NCBI GenBank assembly: GCA_017430455.1
Contig: JAFRMX010000021.1
Location: 1 to 44,323, forward strand
Reading direction: 5' to 3'
From: Oscillospiraceae bacterium
Lineage (GTDB): Bacteria > Bacillota > Clostridia > Oscillospirales > Oscillospiraceae
DNA length: 44,323 nt
The number at the start of each line of letters is the position of its first letter. The first letter of the stretch is position 1. The translations under genes were made by a program, and so were the position numbers. Below are positions 1 to 9,598 of this stretch, piece after piece. The notes under the pieces are model-generated. The model made no database searches and had not been told where the DNA came from. It saw only the letters and a list, made by a program, of their open reading frames with translations.

Positions 1-1526
1 CCCGGCGCAGTTCCTTCCGTCTCGGACTCTACTGTCTTCTTTACGGGGATCACAGCACTTATCTTATTTACATTATATGTATTGGTAAAGGTAAGCGGAG
101 CATTAGCTGTCGAGTCTGCCGTCGCCGTCAGGGTCCCGTCGCCGTTGTCAACGACTGTTACCGTGACTGTCTTGCCGGTCGTCGCAGCGCTGTCATTTGT
201 GATTCCGGCTACCGTGCCGCTTTCGGTTATCGTGTACTCATAGGTTCCGGGCGCAGTAAACTCTATTGCGGCAAACTTGCCGTCCTTGCTCTCGTTGCCT
301 TCGCCGCTGAGAGTGATCTTCTCACCGCTCGCGCTGAGCGTGAAGTCAAAGCTCCAATCCTTCGGCTCCGTTCCCTCGATCTCAGACTCTACAGTCTTCC
401 TTACGGGGATCACCACACTCGTCGGTTCCACACTGTAGGTGTTCGTGAATGTAAGCGGGCTGTCTTCCGTCGAGTCTGCCGTCGCTGTCAGAGTTCCGTC
501 TCCGTTGTCGACTACTTCGACCGTTACGGTCTTTTCCGATTCTGCGTCATTTTCGATTCCGTCTACTTCACCGGACTCTGTTATCGTGTACGTGTAGGTT
601 CCGGGCTCCGTATACTCTATCTCAGCAAAGCTCGCTGTCTCGCTGCTGTTTCCGCTTCCGCTGATCGTTACGCTGTCCTCGGCTCCGTCTTCGTTTCCGG
701 CCAGTGCAAAGTCAAAGCTCCAGTCTGCAGGCTCTGTGCCTTCTACTTCGGACTCTACTGTCTTCTGAACAGGTATCGTTACACTCGTCGGCTCAACCTT
801 GTAGGTATTCGTGAACTCGGTAGTGTCGTCATCGGTGGAATCCTTGCCGTTTACATACGCGCTCAGTGTTCCGTCACCGTTGTCTTCTACGGTCACCGTT
901 ACCGTGTTCGATGTCGTTCCGTTCTCGATTCCCGCGTTCTCGCTGCCTGATGTCGCAGCTTCTGTTATTGTATAAGTGTAGGTGCCGGGCTCTGTGTACT
1001 CTATCGCCGTGTAGTTCTTGCTGCTGCTCGTGTTTCCGGTTCCGCTTATCGTTACCGTCTCATCAACGTCTTCTCCGCTGAGCGTGAAGTCATAGCTCCA
1101 GGCTCCCGGCGCAGTTCCTTCCGTCTCGGACTCTACTGTCTTCTTTACGGGGATCACAGCACTTATCTTATTTACATTATATGTATTGGTAAAGGTAAGC
1201 GGAGCATTAGCTGTCGAGTCTGCTGTCGCCGTCAGGGTTCCGTCGCCGTTGTCGACGACTGTCACCGTGACTTTCTTGCCGGCTGCATCCGGGTCGTTCG
1301 TAACGCCTGGAGCAGATCCGGACTCGCTTACAGTATATTCATAAGTGCCCGGCTGGGTGTATGTGATCTCGCCGAACGTGACAGTATCTGTCGTGTTGCT
1401 TACGGTTCCGGAGGTCGTTTCAGGCATCGGCACGCCGTCTGCTGCTGTAAGATTTATAGTATAGCTCCAACTCTCAGGTCCGGTCATGCCTTCGGGTACG
1501 CTCATAACCTTCTTGACAGGGAAGCT
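1..1526 (-). repeat. Tandem array of ~360-378 bp units encoding pilin-isopeptide-like domains
   Basis: Reading along the minus strand, units start at 1526, 1157, 779, 413 and 53, giving lengths of 369, 378, 366 and 360 bp; the fifth unit is cut by the window edge. Each unit opens with a (S/V/T)(F/I)PV(K/Q/R)K(T/V) motif and closes with TFTNTY. All lengths are multiples of three, so units can be gained or lost without breaking the frame. Unit 1 is the most divergent. The 360-378 bp size corresponds to one immunoglobulin-like domain of roughly 120-126 residues, typical of FctA/Spy0128-type stalk domains. Confidence 0.9.
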
Positions 1527-4500
1527 CGCAGTTGTGGGCTCAAAACGCTTGGCATTCAAGAAGGTTACATTGTAGAGCGTATTGCCCTGAGTAATAGTTC
1601 CGGACGCTGTGCCTGAAGAATCCGGAAGCACAACCGTCCATCCGCTTGCAGGTGTCTCTGTTACGGTATAATTCGTCCCTTTGGGAAGGTTAATAAATCT
1701 AATGAACTGATCCGGTTTAAGAGTAAATGTGACTGTTGTTCCGGCGGTGTGGCCGCCTTCGCTCTTATACTTGACTCCTTGTATTTCATAATCGCCGTCT
1801 TCGTCCGGTGTATACTTATACCACCAGATATCGCCGTAATCCGACGGAATATTCGGGAAACTGATCGTATAGTTGAATTCTGTATCAGCATAGAGATCCT
1901 TTACAGACTCGGTAACATCGTTTCCGTCGGCATCATATACAGCAATATGTTTGATTACATCAAGATGGCTTCTTCTGATATTGGTAGCAGTCAAAACTGC
2001 TGTACCTTCGGATTTGACGTAATATGTCTTACCATCGAGCGAGTATGTCTGTCTTCCGGCCGCCGGGTGATCGGCGTCCTCAAGAACAAGCATTGTGAGC
2101 ACGCCGTTTATGTACATCGGCCTCGCGACTTCCGAAGAAAGATCGTAGTGATACTGATTCTCGTCAAACTCTTCCGTCAGCATATACTCGTGGCCCGTTT
2201 CCAATATAACTATATTGCCCGCAGCATCGACCGTCATGCGCCCCGGGGCTATGTTGAAGGTTTTTTTGTAGTCATTGGCTGTTGAGAGCACGAAGGTCGC
2301 GCCGTCGCCTACGTCAAAATTGCTGCCGTCCCTTTTTGCAGTCATATAGACTTCCGGATATATAGGATCGAGATTGCCGCCGTTCTCCCATTTCTTTTCG
2401 ACCGACATCTCGGCTGAATCCATGGATATAGTATCTGTCGGGTTGGCAATCGGCAGCGTCTCCGGGTCGCCTGTCGTTTCAGAAATAACATTTCCGTCAG
2501 CATCTGTAACTACATTGACGGTCTGATAATTCAGAGCTGCTGTGGTATTCGTCTTCAGCGAATACTTTCCACCGCTTTCAACTACCTGAGCCTGTTGTTC
2601 AGGAGTCAGCTCGTCATAAGTTATAACGCCGTTGTTGAGGTCTGCGACCAGGTCGAGCGCTGCCTGGCTCGGCCATACGCGGAAGCTTACCTTATATTTA
2701 AACCCGCTGAGCAATCTGCCGGCTGTAGGAGCAGTTGCAAATCCGGCCATATCCCATTTAACCGCGTCGTTTTCAAAGGATGCGGCGGGGAAAGCTTTGC
2801 CTATTCCGATCACCATGGAACTGCCCTTGTCATCGGAAAGCGTAATGTCTGCTGCCGTTGCCGAGCCGTTGATCGTCTTTATCTTTCCGCTGTCGTCAAG
2901 CGTGATCTCATATGCCGTGCCATTGGGATCTGTTATCGTATAGACGAACTCATCAACATTCTCCGCGCTGACAGCGGCTTTGAAGTCGCCCGCAGTATAT
3001 GTTGTTACTCCATCCGTGATCCCGACATTTCCGTATCCGAGATTGCCCGTAACCGCGTTTGCGATAGCAGCGAACGCAGCATCCAACGCTTCAGAATTGG
3101 ACGCGCTGAAGTAATTGGTGCTTGCGCTCTCTCCCGCGGCTGTAACGAGGCCCTGCATCCTGTCTACGTTGCCGAAAGCTCCGATTCCGTAGAAATCAAA
3201 ACCTGCGGTAACAAGCGCCCTGGCATCATCCGTTGCAGCATTATAGCAGCGAGTAATATTAGCAGCACTGCCAGCCCCACTATCTCGTCCGGTTCCGTAT
3301 GCCTGATAATAACTGCTCCAGTCTTGCGTGTATCCGTTTGCGGATTGCCTGAATGTCGGGTTGCCGTCCGAGACGAATATAACGTACTTATTGATAGTCA
3401 CATCTTCCGTGCTAGTTCTGGTCGTAATATTCGCCGCATACTGCAGTCCCTGCTCCCAGTTTGTTCCGCCTTCCGGATCCATACCGTTAACAGCATTTTT
3501 TAAGGCAGTCCCGCTGGTTGTGAGATTTACATCTCGTGTAGCATGCGTTGCAAATGACACAAGCGCGATCTGGACCATGTCATCGTCATTGTTGCCTCCG
3601 TTGGCTGCAAGCAGTGTGTCGATCAGACTGTTTGTAGCGTCTTGTGCAACCTCCATTCTGGTGGGGCTTCCATAACCGCCGGTATTCGAATCCATGCTTC
3701 CGGATCTGTCAAAAACGATAATGACATCGGCCTTGGTCTTATGCGACGAGGTTTCGCTTGACGAGCTCACCTCGAGCGACAGAGTATATGTTCCATCTTC
3801 GTTATCGGTCATGGTCTTGACCGCGACGATCGAGAAGGAATCGAGCGAGAACTCGACGGTGCTGTACAGGCTTCCGAGGTTCACGTCAGCGTCCTTTAAG
3901 AAATCGACAGCAAAATCGTCCACGCTGAATCCCGCGGAACCTGCCATAAAGCCGAACTCATACATGAACTCGGAGAACTTGGCCGCGAGCTCTTCATTTA
4001 TATCGTTTTCAAAAACCTTGCTCTCGAAGGGGGATTTTACATGATCCTTAAGCGCGATATGGGCTACCTCTATCTGAGGCGCGTTCTCAGCTTCCGAGGC
4101 TGCGCCGAGCTGCGGATCCCTGATCGTGATCTTAACGTCGACCGTTCCCTCAGCAGGTTCGAACTCTACCGTCTCAACAGAACCGTCTTCCTTCGTCACA
4201 TCGTATACGAATTTGATATCGAGAAGTACGGTGTTGTCGTTTGTGTATTCTTCGCCCTCAGAAACATTCGCGTTGAGAGCTTCAAAATATGTGTCGTAAT
4301 TCGCGTCGCTTTCCGCCGTTACGGGGGAAACCGTGAGTCTCGCGTTATCGGGAACTGCGGCTGCATCAGCGAGAGTCGCCGTAACTATATATCCGGCTGT
4401 TGTTGCTGTATATACTTTCTTGGTCGCCTCGCTGAGCTCCTTCTCCAGAGCTTCGGCTGCAGATGCTGTGCTTACGAACGCGGCGACAAATCCGGAGTCC

Positions 4501-5663
4501 TCGAGCATGGGGACATTTGCCCAAGTGAAAGTTTCTCCCTCATGGAATTTTTCGCCTTTATACATCCAGCCCTTGAAGACATAGCCTTCATCGGCCACCG
4601 CTTCGATATCCTTAAGGTCGGCGATCTCCGCTATGGTCTGGTCAATGCTCTCTTCAAGCACAGCCTCTTCGCCGTCCTGAGGAACATAAGCTACCTTGCC
4701 GCCTTCAGTGGCCGTAAATGTGATATGGTAACCTTCCTCAAGTTCTTCGACTTCCTCTTCCTCGGTTTCTTCCGTTTCTTCAGCTTCTTCTGCTTCCGCT
4801 TCGCCGGGGACAGCGTCGAGCATTACGGAGTATTTCACCCCGTCGTACCACAGCTCAAGCTCTGCTCCTCCGAAAGCGCTCAGAGCCTTTACGACATAAT
4901 CCCCGTCCTCGTTCTGCGTCACGGTAAAGAGCCCGGGCGCGCCGGATATCACCTGCGACGGTGTACCCGAGAGGTGGTGGTAATCGCAAATATCCTTAAG
5001 GAGGACTTCTTCATCTGTCTTAAGCCGGTAGGTGAGAAGATACTCAAACTCCAGAGTCCAGTATCCGAGCCCGTAGGCCTCGGCCGTTATCGTGTTGCCT
5101 TCAAGCTCTTTTCCGGAAAACAGAACGTCCGTTCTCTTGTCGGCATATGAGGTCCTGTAGAGAGAGACCTTACTGTATCCGGCCTTGTCCGGAAGCTCGT
5201 CTATGCCTATGGTCACAGTCACGGGTACCGTGTTGTTTTTGGTATCCGGGCTGATGTAGGTCTCGCCGTCAGCTCCATAGACGCCAACCTGGAAGCAGTA
5301 TTTCTGCCTGACGTTGTATCCCGCTTCGCGTTCCTTTGACACGGAGAGGTTTACATCCGCGTAATCCCTGAGCGCGACCTTCAGCTCAGATCCTTCGGGG
5401 AATACTCCCTCCGGAGCCGAGAGCGCCAGGTGCAGCCCTTTATTGACGAAGTCCTCTCCCTGCTCGGCCCTATCCGCCGCCTCGGAATCGAACTCCCAGT
5501 CTATAAAGGCGCTCTGCCTGAATTCGGGATACTCCACCTGAACCTGTTCTTCAGGTTCAGCCTCATCGGCATACGCTGCCGTGCCCAGTGAGCCCGAGAA
5601 GGTCCCGAACATCATTATGAGCGCCAGCACGAGTGCCAGTGTCCGTTTAGTCTCTTTCAACAT
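1..5663 (-). CDS. Large secreted/surface adhesin with VWA domain and pilin-isopeptide-like repeats (3' end outside window)
   Basis: The frame is open from the ATG at 5663 to the left edge, about 1887 codons without a stop, so the C-terminus and any sortase signal lie outside. An AGGGGGG ribosome site precedes the start. Residues 1-32 form a signal peptide (MLKETKRTLALVLALIMMF, ending near AYADEA). An acidic Glu/Thr-rich linker near residues 280-305 is followed by a segment like the InlB/Flg_new repeat (about 308-390, with GYVFKGW). A von Willebrand A domain spans about 645-840, with MIDAS D652-R-S-G-S and S765-D-G. CnaB-like (EMSVEKKW) and DUF7601-like segments follow. From about residue 1380 there are tandem FctA/Spy0128-like repeats containing PGTYEYTITESG, VTVTVVDNGDGTL and TFTNTY. 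Such proteins are typically cell-wall anchored and bind host or matrix ligands; that role is inferred. Homologues are usually annotated as VWA or pilin isopeptide linkage proteins. Confidence 0.9.
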   Translation of the reverse strand, partial: MLKETKRTLALVLALIMMFGTFSGSLGTAAYADEAEPEEQVQVEYPEFRQSAFIDWEFDSEAADRAEQGEDFVNKGLHLALSAPEGVFPEGSELKVALRDYADVNLSVSKEREAGYNVRQKYCFQVGVYGADGETYISPDTKNNTVPVTVTIGIDELPDKAGYSKVSLYRTSYADKRTDVLFSGKELEGNTITAEAYGLGYWTLEFEYLLTYRLKTDEEVLLKDICDYHHLSGTPSQVISGAPGLFTVTQNEDGDYVVKALSAFGGAELELWYDGVKYSVMLDAVPGEAEAEEAEETEETEEEEVEELEEGYHITFTATEGGKVAYVPQDGEEAVLEESIDQTIAEIADLKDIEAVADEGYVFKGWMYKGEKFHEGETFTWANVPMLEDSGFVAAFVSTASAAEALEKELSEATKKVYTATTAGYIVTATLADAAAVPDNARLTVSPVTAESDANYDTYFEALNANVSEGEEYTNDNTVLLDIKFVYDVTKEDGSVETVEFEPAEGTVDVKITIRDPQLGAASEAENAPQIEVAHIALKDHVKSPFESKVFENDINEELAAKFSEFMYEFGFMAGSAGFSVDDFAVDFLKDADVNLGSLYSTVEFSLDSFSIVAVKTMTDNEDGTYTLSLEVSSSSETSSHKTKADVIIVFDRSGSMDSNTGGYGSPTRMEVAQDATNSLIDTLLAANGGNNDDDMVQIALVSFATHATRDVNLTTSGTALKNAVNGMDPEGGTNWEQGLQYAANITTRTSTEDVTINKYVIFVSDGNPTFRQSANGYTQDWSSYYQAYGTGRDSGAGSAANITRCYNAATDDARALVTAGFDFYGIGAFGNVDRMQGLVTAAGESASTNYFSASNSEALDAAFAAIANAVTGNLGYGNVGITDGVTTYTAGDFKAAVSAENVDEFVYTITDPNGTAYEITLDDSGKIKTINGSATAADITLSDDKGSSMVIGIGKAFPAASFENDAVKWDMAGFATAPTAGRLLSGFKYKVSFRVWPSQAALDLVADLNNGVITYDELTPEQQAQVVESGGKYSLKTNTTAALNYQTVNVVTDADGNVISETTGDPETLPIANPTDTISMDSAEMSVEKKWENGGNLDPIYPEVYMTAKRDGSNFDVGDGATFVLSTANDYKKTFNIAPGRMTVDAAGNIVILETGHEYMLTEEFDENQYHYDLSSEVARPMYINGVLTMLVLEDADHPAAGRQTYSLDGKTYYVKSEGTAVLTATNIRRSHLDVIKHIAVYDADGNDVTESVKDLYADTEFNYTISFPNIPSDYGDIWWYKYTPDEDGDYEIQGVKYKSEGGHTAGTTVTFTLKPDQFIRFINLPKGTNYTVTETPASGWTVVLPDSSGTASGTITQGNTLYNVTFLNAKRFEPTTASFPVKKVMSVPEGMTGPESWSYTINLTAADGVPMPETTSGTVSNTTDTVTFGEITYTQPGTYEYTVSESGSAPGVTNDPDAAGKKVTVTVVDNGDGTLTATADSTANAPLTFTNTYNVNKISAVIPVKKTVESETEGTAPGAWSYDFTLSGEDVDETVTISGTGNTSSSKNYTAIEYTEPGTYTYTITEAATSGSENAGIENGTTSNTVTVTVEDNGDGTLSAYVNGKDSTDDDTTEFTNTYKVEPTSVTIPVQKTVESEVEGTEPADWSFDFALAGNEDGAEDSVTISGSGNSSETASFAEIEYTEPGTYTYTITESGEVDGIENDAESEKTVTVEVVDNGDGTLTATADSTEDSPLTFTNTYSVEPTSVVIPVRKTVESEIEGTEPKDWSFDFTLSASGEKITLSGEGNESKDGKFAAIEFTAPGTYEYTITESGTVAGITNDSAATTGKTVTVTVVDNGDGTLTATADSTANAPLTFTNTYNVNKISAVIPVKKTVESETEGTAP
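1105..1268 (-). repeat. Near-identical DNA copy of 1-164 within the adhesin repeat array
   Basis: Positions 1-164 and 1105-1268 are offset by 1104 bp, the length of three units. The first 118 or so bases look identical, and only scattered changes appear afterwards. Intervening units at the same phase (371-530 and 740-900) are clearly more diverged. The identical stretch covers the end of one domain and the start of the next, not a whole unit. Confidence 0.85.
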
Positions 5664-5781
5664 ATCTTTGTCCCCCCTTGAAGGAATTGAACACATATTA
5701 TGATACCTGAAAAATATGGCTGCATCCGGTTGCCAAAAAAGGCACGCAAAGATGCACTACCGCTATAGTAATACAGAATGA

Positions 5782-5810
5782 AGTATATAACATCTGTCAA
5801 GTTTTTGCAA
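5782..5810 (-). promoter_or_regulatory. Possible promoter of the adhesin gene
   Basis: On the minus strand, TTGCAA (5805-5810) is followed after 17 bp by TATACT (5782-5787). A TTGACA also lies inside the spacer but has no good -10 at proper distance. The site is about 120 bp upstream of the adhesin start and downstream of the nifJ terminator, which fits an independent transcription unit. Confidence 0.45.
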
Positions 5811-5870
5811 GCTTTCAAACCCTTCTTTTTTCTAAAAATTCAGTAAAATTATGTTAACAAAAATATTGCA

Positions 5871-5899
5871 AAAAACGGAGCCGCTTTTGCGGCTCCGTC
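5871..5899 (-). terminator. Rho-independent terminator of nifJ
   Basis: A perfect 10-bp stem, ACGGAGCCGC with GCGGCTCCGT, closes a four-base loop (5876-5899). On the minus strand it is followed by a run of T residues. It starts about 20 bases beyond the nifJ stop codon. Confidence 0.9.
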
Positions 5900-5920
5900 A
5901 TTATTTTGCGGTATGAATTT

Positions 5921-8900
5921 TTATTCGTACAAGGCCTTGAGTTTGAGGAGGTGTTCGTAGCGGGCTTTCGCGTTTTCCTCGGATTTCTCGAAGAGATCTG
6001 TCGCTCTGTCCGGGAACTCTCTTGTAAGTCTCGAGTAACGGGCTTCGTTCGCGAGGAATTCCTGATATCCGCCTGCCGGCTCCTTGGAGTCGAGTGTGAA
6101 CGGGGTCTCGGAATCCGGATTGTAACGGAAGAGGTTCCAGTAGCCGCAGTCGACTGCCTTCTTCATCTCTTTCTGGGAGTTCGTCATGCCGCCCTTGATG
6201 GAGTGCATCTCGCAGGGCGAGTAGGCGATGATGAGCGAGGGGCCTTTGTGGGCTTCGGCTTCTGCTATCGCCTTGAGCGCCTGGACCTTGTTGGAGCCCT
6301 CTGCGATCTGGGCGACGTATACATAGCCGTAGGTCATTGCCATCTCAGCCAGGGACTTGGATTTGATCTCCTTGCCCGCGGAAGCGAACTGAGCGACCTG
6401 GCCGATATTGGAGGCCTTGGAGGCCTGTCCGCCGGTGTTGGAGTAGACTTCCGTGTTGAATACGAACACATTGACATCCTCGCCGGAGGCCAGGACATGG
6501 TCGACTCCGCCGTAGCCTATATCGTAGGCCCAGCCGTCGCCGCCGAATATCCACATGGACTTCTTGTTGAGATAGGATTTCTCTTTGAGTATCTCGCGAG
6601 CGAGCTTGCAGGCATCGCAATCGCAGCCTTCGGTGACGGACTCTTCAAGAGCCTTGATATAGGCTTTTGCGGGCTCCTGGTTGAGCTTGCCGTCGTCATA
6701 TGTATCGAGCCAGGCCTGAGCTGCAGCCTTGAGGTCCGCGTCTGCCCATTCGACCGCGAGGAGGGCGTTTGTCTTCTCTTTCAGAACGTCTCTGATCTTC
6801 TTTTGGCCGAGATACATTCCGAGACCGTGCTCGGCGTTGTCTTCAAACAGAGAGTTTGCCCATGCGGGGCCTTTGCCTTCCTTATTGACTGTGTACGGGG
6901 AAGTCGCTCCCGGGCCGCCCCAGATGGAGGAGCATCCTGTCGCGTTGGAGATCATCATGTGATCGCCGAAGAGCTGGGTCACGAGTCTCGCGTAAGAAGT
7001 CTCGGCGCAGCCGGCGCAGGATCCGCTGAACTCGAGGTACGGCTGTGCGAACTGGCTGAACTTGACGTTCGTATCCTGGAACATATCCTTCTTCTCGGAG
7101 ACGGAGGATACCATGTAATCGAAGACGGGCTGCTCGCTGAGCTGGCTCTCAAGCGGCTTCATCTCGATCGCGCCCGCGGGGCACTCGCCTACGCAGACTG
7201 CACATCCCATGCAGTCCAGAGGAGATACGGCCATCGCGAACTTGTATACGCCCTTGCCCTTGCCGGCCTTGATCTCTGCGATCTTTGTTCCCTCGGGAGC
7301 GGCGGCTGCCTCTTCCTCTGTGAGAGCAAAGGGGCGGATCGTCGCGTGCGGGCAGACGAAGGCGCACTGGTTGCACTGTATGCACTTCTCGGCGTTCCAC
7401 TCGGGAACCGTGACAGCGATGCCGCGCTTCTCGTATGCCGCGGCGCCGAGCTCGAAGGTTCCGTCAGCGTGGTTCGTGAAGGCGGAAACAGGCAGCGAAT
7501 CGCCGTCCATCTTGTCGACGGGAACGAGGATCTTCTTGACCTGCTCGACGACCTTCTCGCGGCCGGTGAGCTTTTCGGGCTCTTTCGTATCGACGGCGTT
7601 CTTCCAGCTCTCGGGAACACTGACCTTCTCGAAGGCTGTTGCGCCGGCGTCGATGGCCGCGTAGTTCATGTCGACCACATCCTGGCCCTTCTTGAGGTAG
7701 CTGTGGAGAGCTGCATCCTTCATGTAGCCGATGGCTGTCTCCTGCGGGAGGACCTTGGCGAGAGTGAAGAACGCGGACTGGAGGATGGTATTCGTTCTCT
7801 TGCCCATACCGATCTTGCGCGCCAGGTCTATGGCGTTGATCATGTAGAGCTGTATGTCGTTGTTGGCGATGTAGCGCTTGGAAGCGGCGTCGAGGTGGTG
7901 CTCGAGCTCTTCAAAGCTCCACTGGGAGTTGATCAGGAAGGTTCCGCCGGGCTTTACGTCGCGGACTATCGGGAAGCCGCCCGTAATGTAGGAGGGAACG
8001 TGGCAGGCGACGAAGTCAGCCTTATTTATATAGTAGGGGCTCTTGATGGGCTTGTCGCCGAATCTCAGGTGGGAGATCGTGACGCCGCCCGTCTTCTTGG
8101 AGTCGTACTGGAAGTAAGCCTGAACGTATTTGTCCGTGTGGTCGCCGATGATCTTGATGGAGTTCTTATTCGCGCCGACGGTTCCGTCGCCGCCGAGACC
8201 CCAGAACTTGCACTCGATCGTGCCTTCAGCGGAGGTGGAGGGTGCGTCGGGCAGCTCGAGGGACATATGGGTCACGTCGTCGTTGATGCCGACTGTGAAC
8301 TGGCGCTTCGGATCTGCTTTCTTCAGCTCGTCGTATACGGCAAAGACGCTAGCGGGAGGCGTATCCTTGGAGCCCAGGCCGTAGCGGCCGCCGATGACCT
8401 TAATGTTCTTTCCGGCGTTCGTGAGAGCAGTGACAACGTCGAGGTAGAGCGGTTCGCCCTGGGCGCCCGGCTCCTTCGTGCGGTCGAGGACCGCGATCGA
8501 TTTCGCTGTCTCGGGAATGGCTTCTATGAGTTTGTCCGGGCAGAAGGGCCTGAACAGTCTGACCTTGACAAGGCCGACTTTCTCGCCTCTGGCTGTCAGG
8601 TAGTCGATGACTTCTTCAGCCACGTCGCAGATGGAGCCCATTGCGACGATGACGCGCTCCGCGTCAGGTGCTCCGTAGTAGTTGAAGAGCTTGTAGTCCG
8701 TTCCGAGCTTCTCGTTGATCTTGCCCATGTACTCTTCAACGATGCCGGGAACCGCTTCATAGTACGGGTTCGAGGCTTCTCTGTTCTGGAAGAAGATGTC
8801 TCCGTTCTCGTGGGAGCCGCGCATTGTCGGGTGGTTCGGATTCAGGGCTCTCGCTCTGAAGGCCTCGACAGCGTCCATATCGACCATGTCCTTGAGGTCC

Positions 8901-9466
8901 TCGTAGTCCCAGACCTCGACCTTCTGGATCTCGTGGGAGGTCCTGAAGCCGTCGAAGAAGTTCAGGAAGGGGACTCTGCCCTTGATGGCCGCGAGGTGTG
9001 CGACCGGGGAGAGGTCCATGATCTCCTGGACGTTGCTCTCGCAGAGCATCGCGAAGCCCGTCTGACGGCAGGCCATAACGTCGCTGTGGTCGCCGAAAAT
9101 GGAAAGCGTGTGGCTTGCAAGGGCACGGGCGGATACGTGGAAGACTGCAGGGAGAAGCTCGCCCGCGATCTTGTACATATTCGGGATCATCAGAAGCAGG
9201 CCCTGTGACGCCGTGTAGGTCGTCGTCAGAGCACCGGCGTTAAGAGATCCGTGCACTGCGCCCGCCGCGCCGGACTCTGCCTGCATCTCCTGAACCTTGA
9301 CGGTGCTGCCGAAAAGGTTCTTTCTGCCCTGAGCAGACCACTGGTCGACAAAGTCTGCCATCGGGCTCGAAGGAGTGATAGGGTAGATAGCGGCTACTTC
9401 GGTAAACGCGTAGGATACATGAGCGGCAGCGTTGTTGCCGTCCATGCTTTTGAAGGCTCTTTTCAT
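5921..9466 (-). CDS. nifJ: Pyruvate:ferredoxin (flavodoxin) oxidoreductase
   Basis: This 1181-residue protein matches the usual length of single-chain PFOR. The enzyme oxidatively decarboxylates pyruvate to acetyl-CoA and CO2 and reduces ferredoxin in the cytoplasm, the central step of anaerobic fermentation. The N-terminus carries the YPITPSSPMADFVDQW motif of the pyruvate/TPP-binding domain I. A two-[4Fe-4S] ferredoxin domain contains CIQCNQCAFVCPH (from C695) and CMGCAVCVGECP (from C752). The TPP domain follows, with GSCAGC, NATGCSSIWG and GGDGWAYDIGYGG, the last near residue 975. The ATG at 9466 has GGAG eight bases upstream. It has its own promoter and terminator, so it appears monocistronic. 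Identification is secure. Confidence 0.98.
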   Translation of the reverse strand: MKRAFKSMDGNNAAAHVSYAFTEVAAIYPITPSSPMADFVDQWSAQGRKNLFGSTVKVQEMQAESGAAGAVHGSLNAGALTTTYTASQGLLLMIPNMYKIAGELLPAVFHVSARALASHTLSIFGDHSDVMACRQTGFAMLCESNVQEIMDLSPVAHLAAIKGRVPFLNFFDGFRTSHEIQKVEVWDYEDLKDMVDMDAVEAFRARALNPNHPTMRGSHENGDIFFQNREASNPYYEAVPGIVEEYMGKINEKLGTDYKLFNYYGAPDAERVIVAMGSICDVAEEVIDYLTARGEKVGLVKVRLFRPFCPDKLIEAIPETAKSIAVLDRTKEPGAQGEPLYLDVVTALTNAGKNIKVIGGRYGLGSKDTPPASVFAVYDELKKADPKRQFTVGINDDVTHMSLELPDAPSTSAEGTIECKFWGLGGDGTVGANKNSIKIIGDHTDKYVQAYFQYDSKKTGGVTISHLRFGDKPIKSPYYINKADFVACHVPSYITGGFPIVRDVKPGGTFLINSQWSFEELEHHLDAASKRYIANNDIQLYMINAIDLARKIGMGKRTNTILQSAFFTLAKVLPQETAIGYMKDAALHSYLKKGQDVVDMNYAAIDAGATAFEKVSVPESWKNAVDTKEPEKLTGREKVVEQVKKILVPVDKMDGDSLPVSAFTNHADGTFELGAAAYEKRGIAVTVPEWNAEKCIQCNQCAFVCPHATIRPFALTEEEAAAAPEGTKIAEIKAGKGKGVYKFAMAVSPLDCMGCAVCVGECPAGAIEMKPLESQLSEQPVFDYMVSSVSEKKDMFQDTNVKFSQFAQPYLEFSGSCAGCAETSYARLVTQLFGDHMMISNATGCSSIWGGPGATSPYTVNKEGKGPAWANSLFEDNAEHGLGMYLGQKKIRDVLKEKTNALLAVEWADADLKAAAQAWLDTYDDGKLNQEPAKAYIKALEESVTEGCDCDACKLAREILKEKSYLNKKSMWIFGGDGWAYDIGYGGVDHVLASGEDVNVFVFNTEVYSNTGGQASKASNIGQVAQFASAGKEIKSKSLAEMAMTYGYVYVAQIAEGSNKVQALKAIAEAEAHKGPSLIIAYSPCEMHSIKGGMTNSQKEMKKAVDCGYWNLFRYNPDSETPFTLDSKEPAGGYQEFLANEARYSRLTREFPDRATDLFEKSEENAKARYEHLLKLKALYE

Positions 9467-9519
9467 TCTTTCATCTCCATATATAAATTTGTTTTTTTAT
9501 TTAAGGTCACGCCTGGAAC

Positions 9520-9548
9520 ATTGTAGCATTATTAACAAGGGATTTCAA
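9520..9548 (-). promoter_or_regulatory. Promoter of nifJ
   Basis: On the minus strand, TTGAAA (9543-9548) is followed after exactly 17 bp by TACAAT (9520-9525), about 55 bases upstream of the nifJ start. The -35 sits just beyond the rpsT terminator hairpin. Confidence 0.7.
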
Positions 9549-9555
9549 CCTGAAA

Positions 9556-9585
9556 TAATGGGGACGGCAGGCTCCGTCCCCATTA
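9556..9585 (-). terminator. Terminator hairpin downstream of rpsT
   Basis: A 12-bp perfect stem, TAATGGGGACGG with CCGTCCCCATTA, encloses a six-base loop just after the rpsT stop codon. The following minus-strand sequence is only moderately T-rich, so termination may be incomplete. Confidence 0.75.
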
Positions 9586-9598
9586 TAATTCGATAATA

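Noticed and set aside
1..1526. CRISPR-like or satellite array
   Set aside because: The periodicity of about 360 bp encodes protein domains in one continuous frame and there are no short repeat-spacer units.
2595..5150. Plus-strand frames of 302 and 369 codons in the left region
   Set aside because: They lie opposite the continuous adhesin frame, which has a signal peptide, VWA motifs and repeats. The plus frames show no motif.
5906..9208. A 1100-codon open frame on the plus strand opposite nifJ
   Set aside because: It mirrors the nifJ coding strand, has Leu/Val/Asp/Glu-rich low-complexity content typical of antisense frames, no ribosome site and no recognisable domain. It is a codon-bias shadow.
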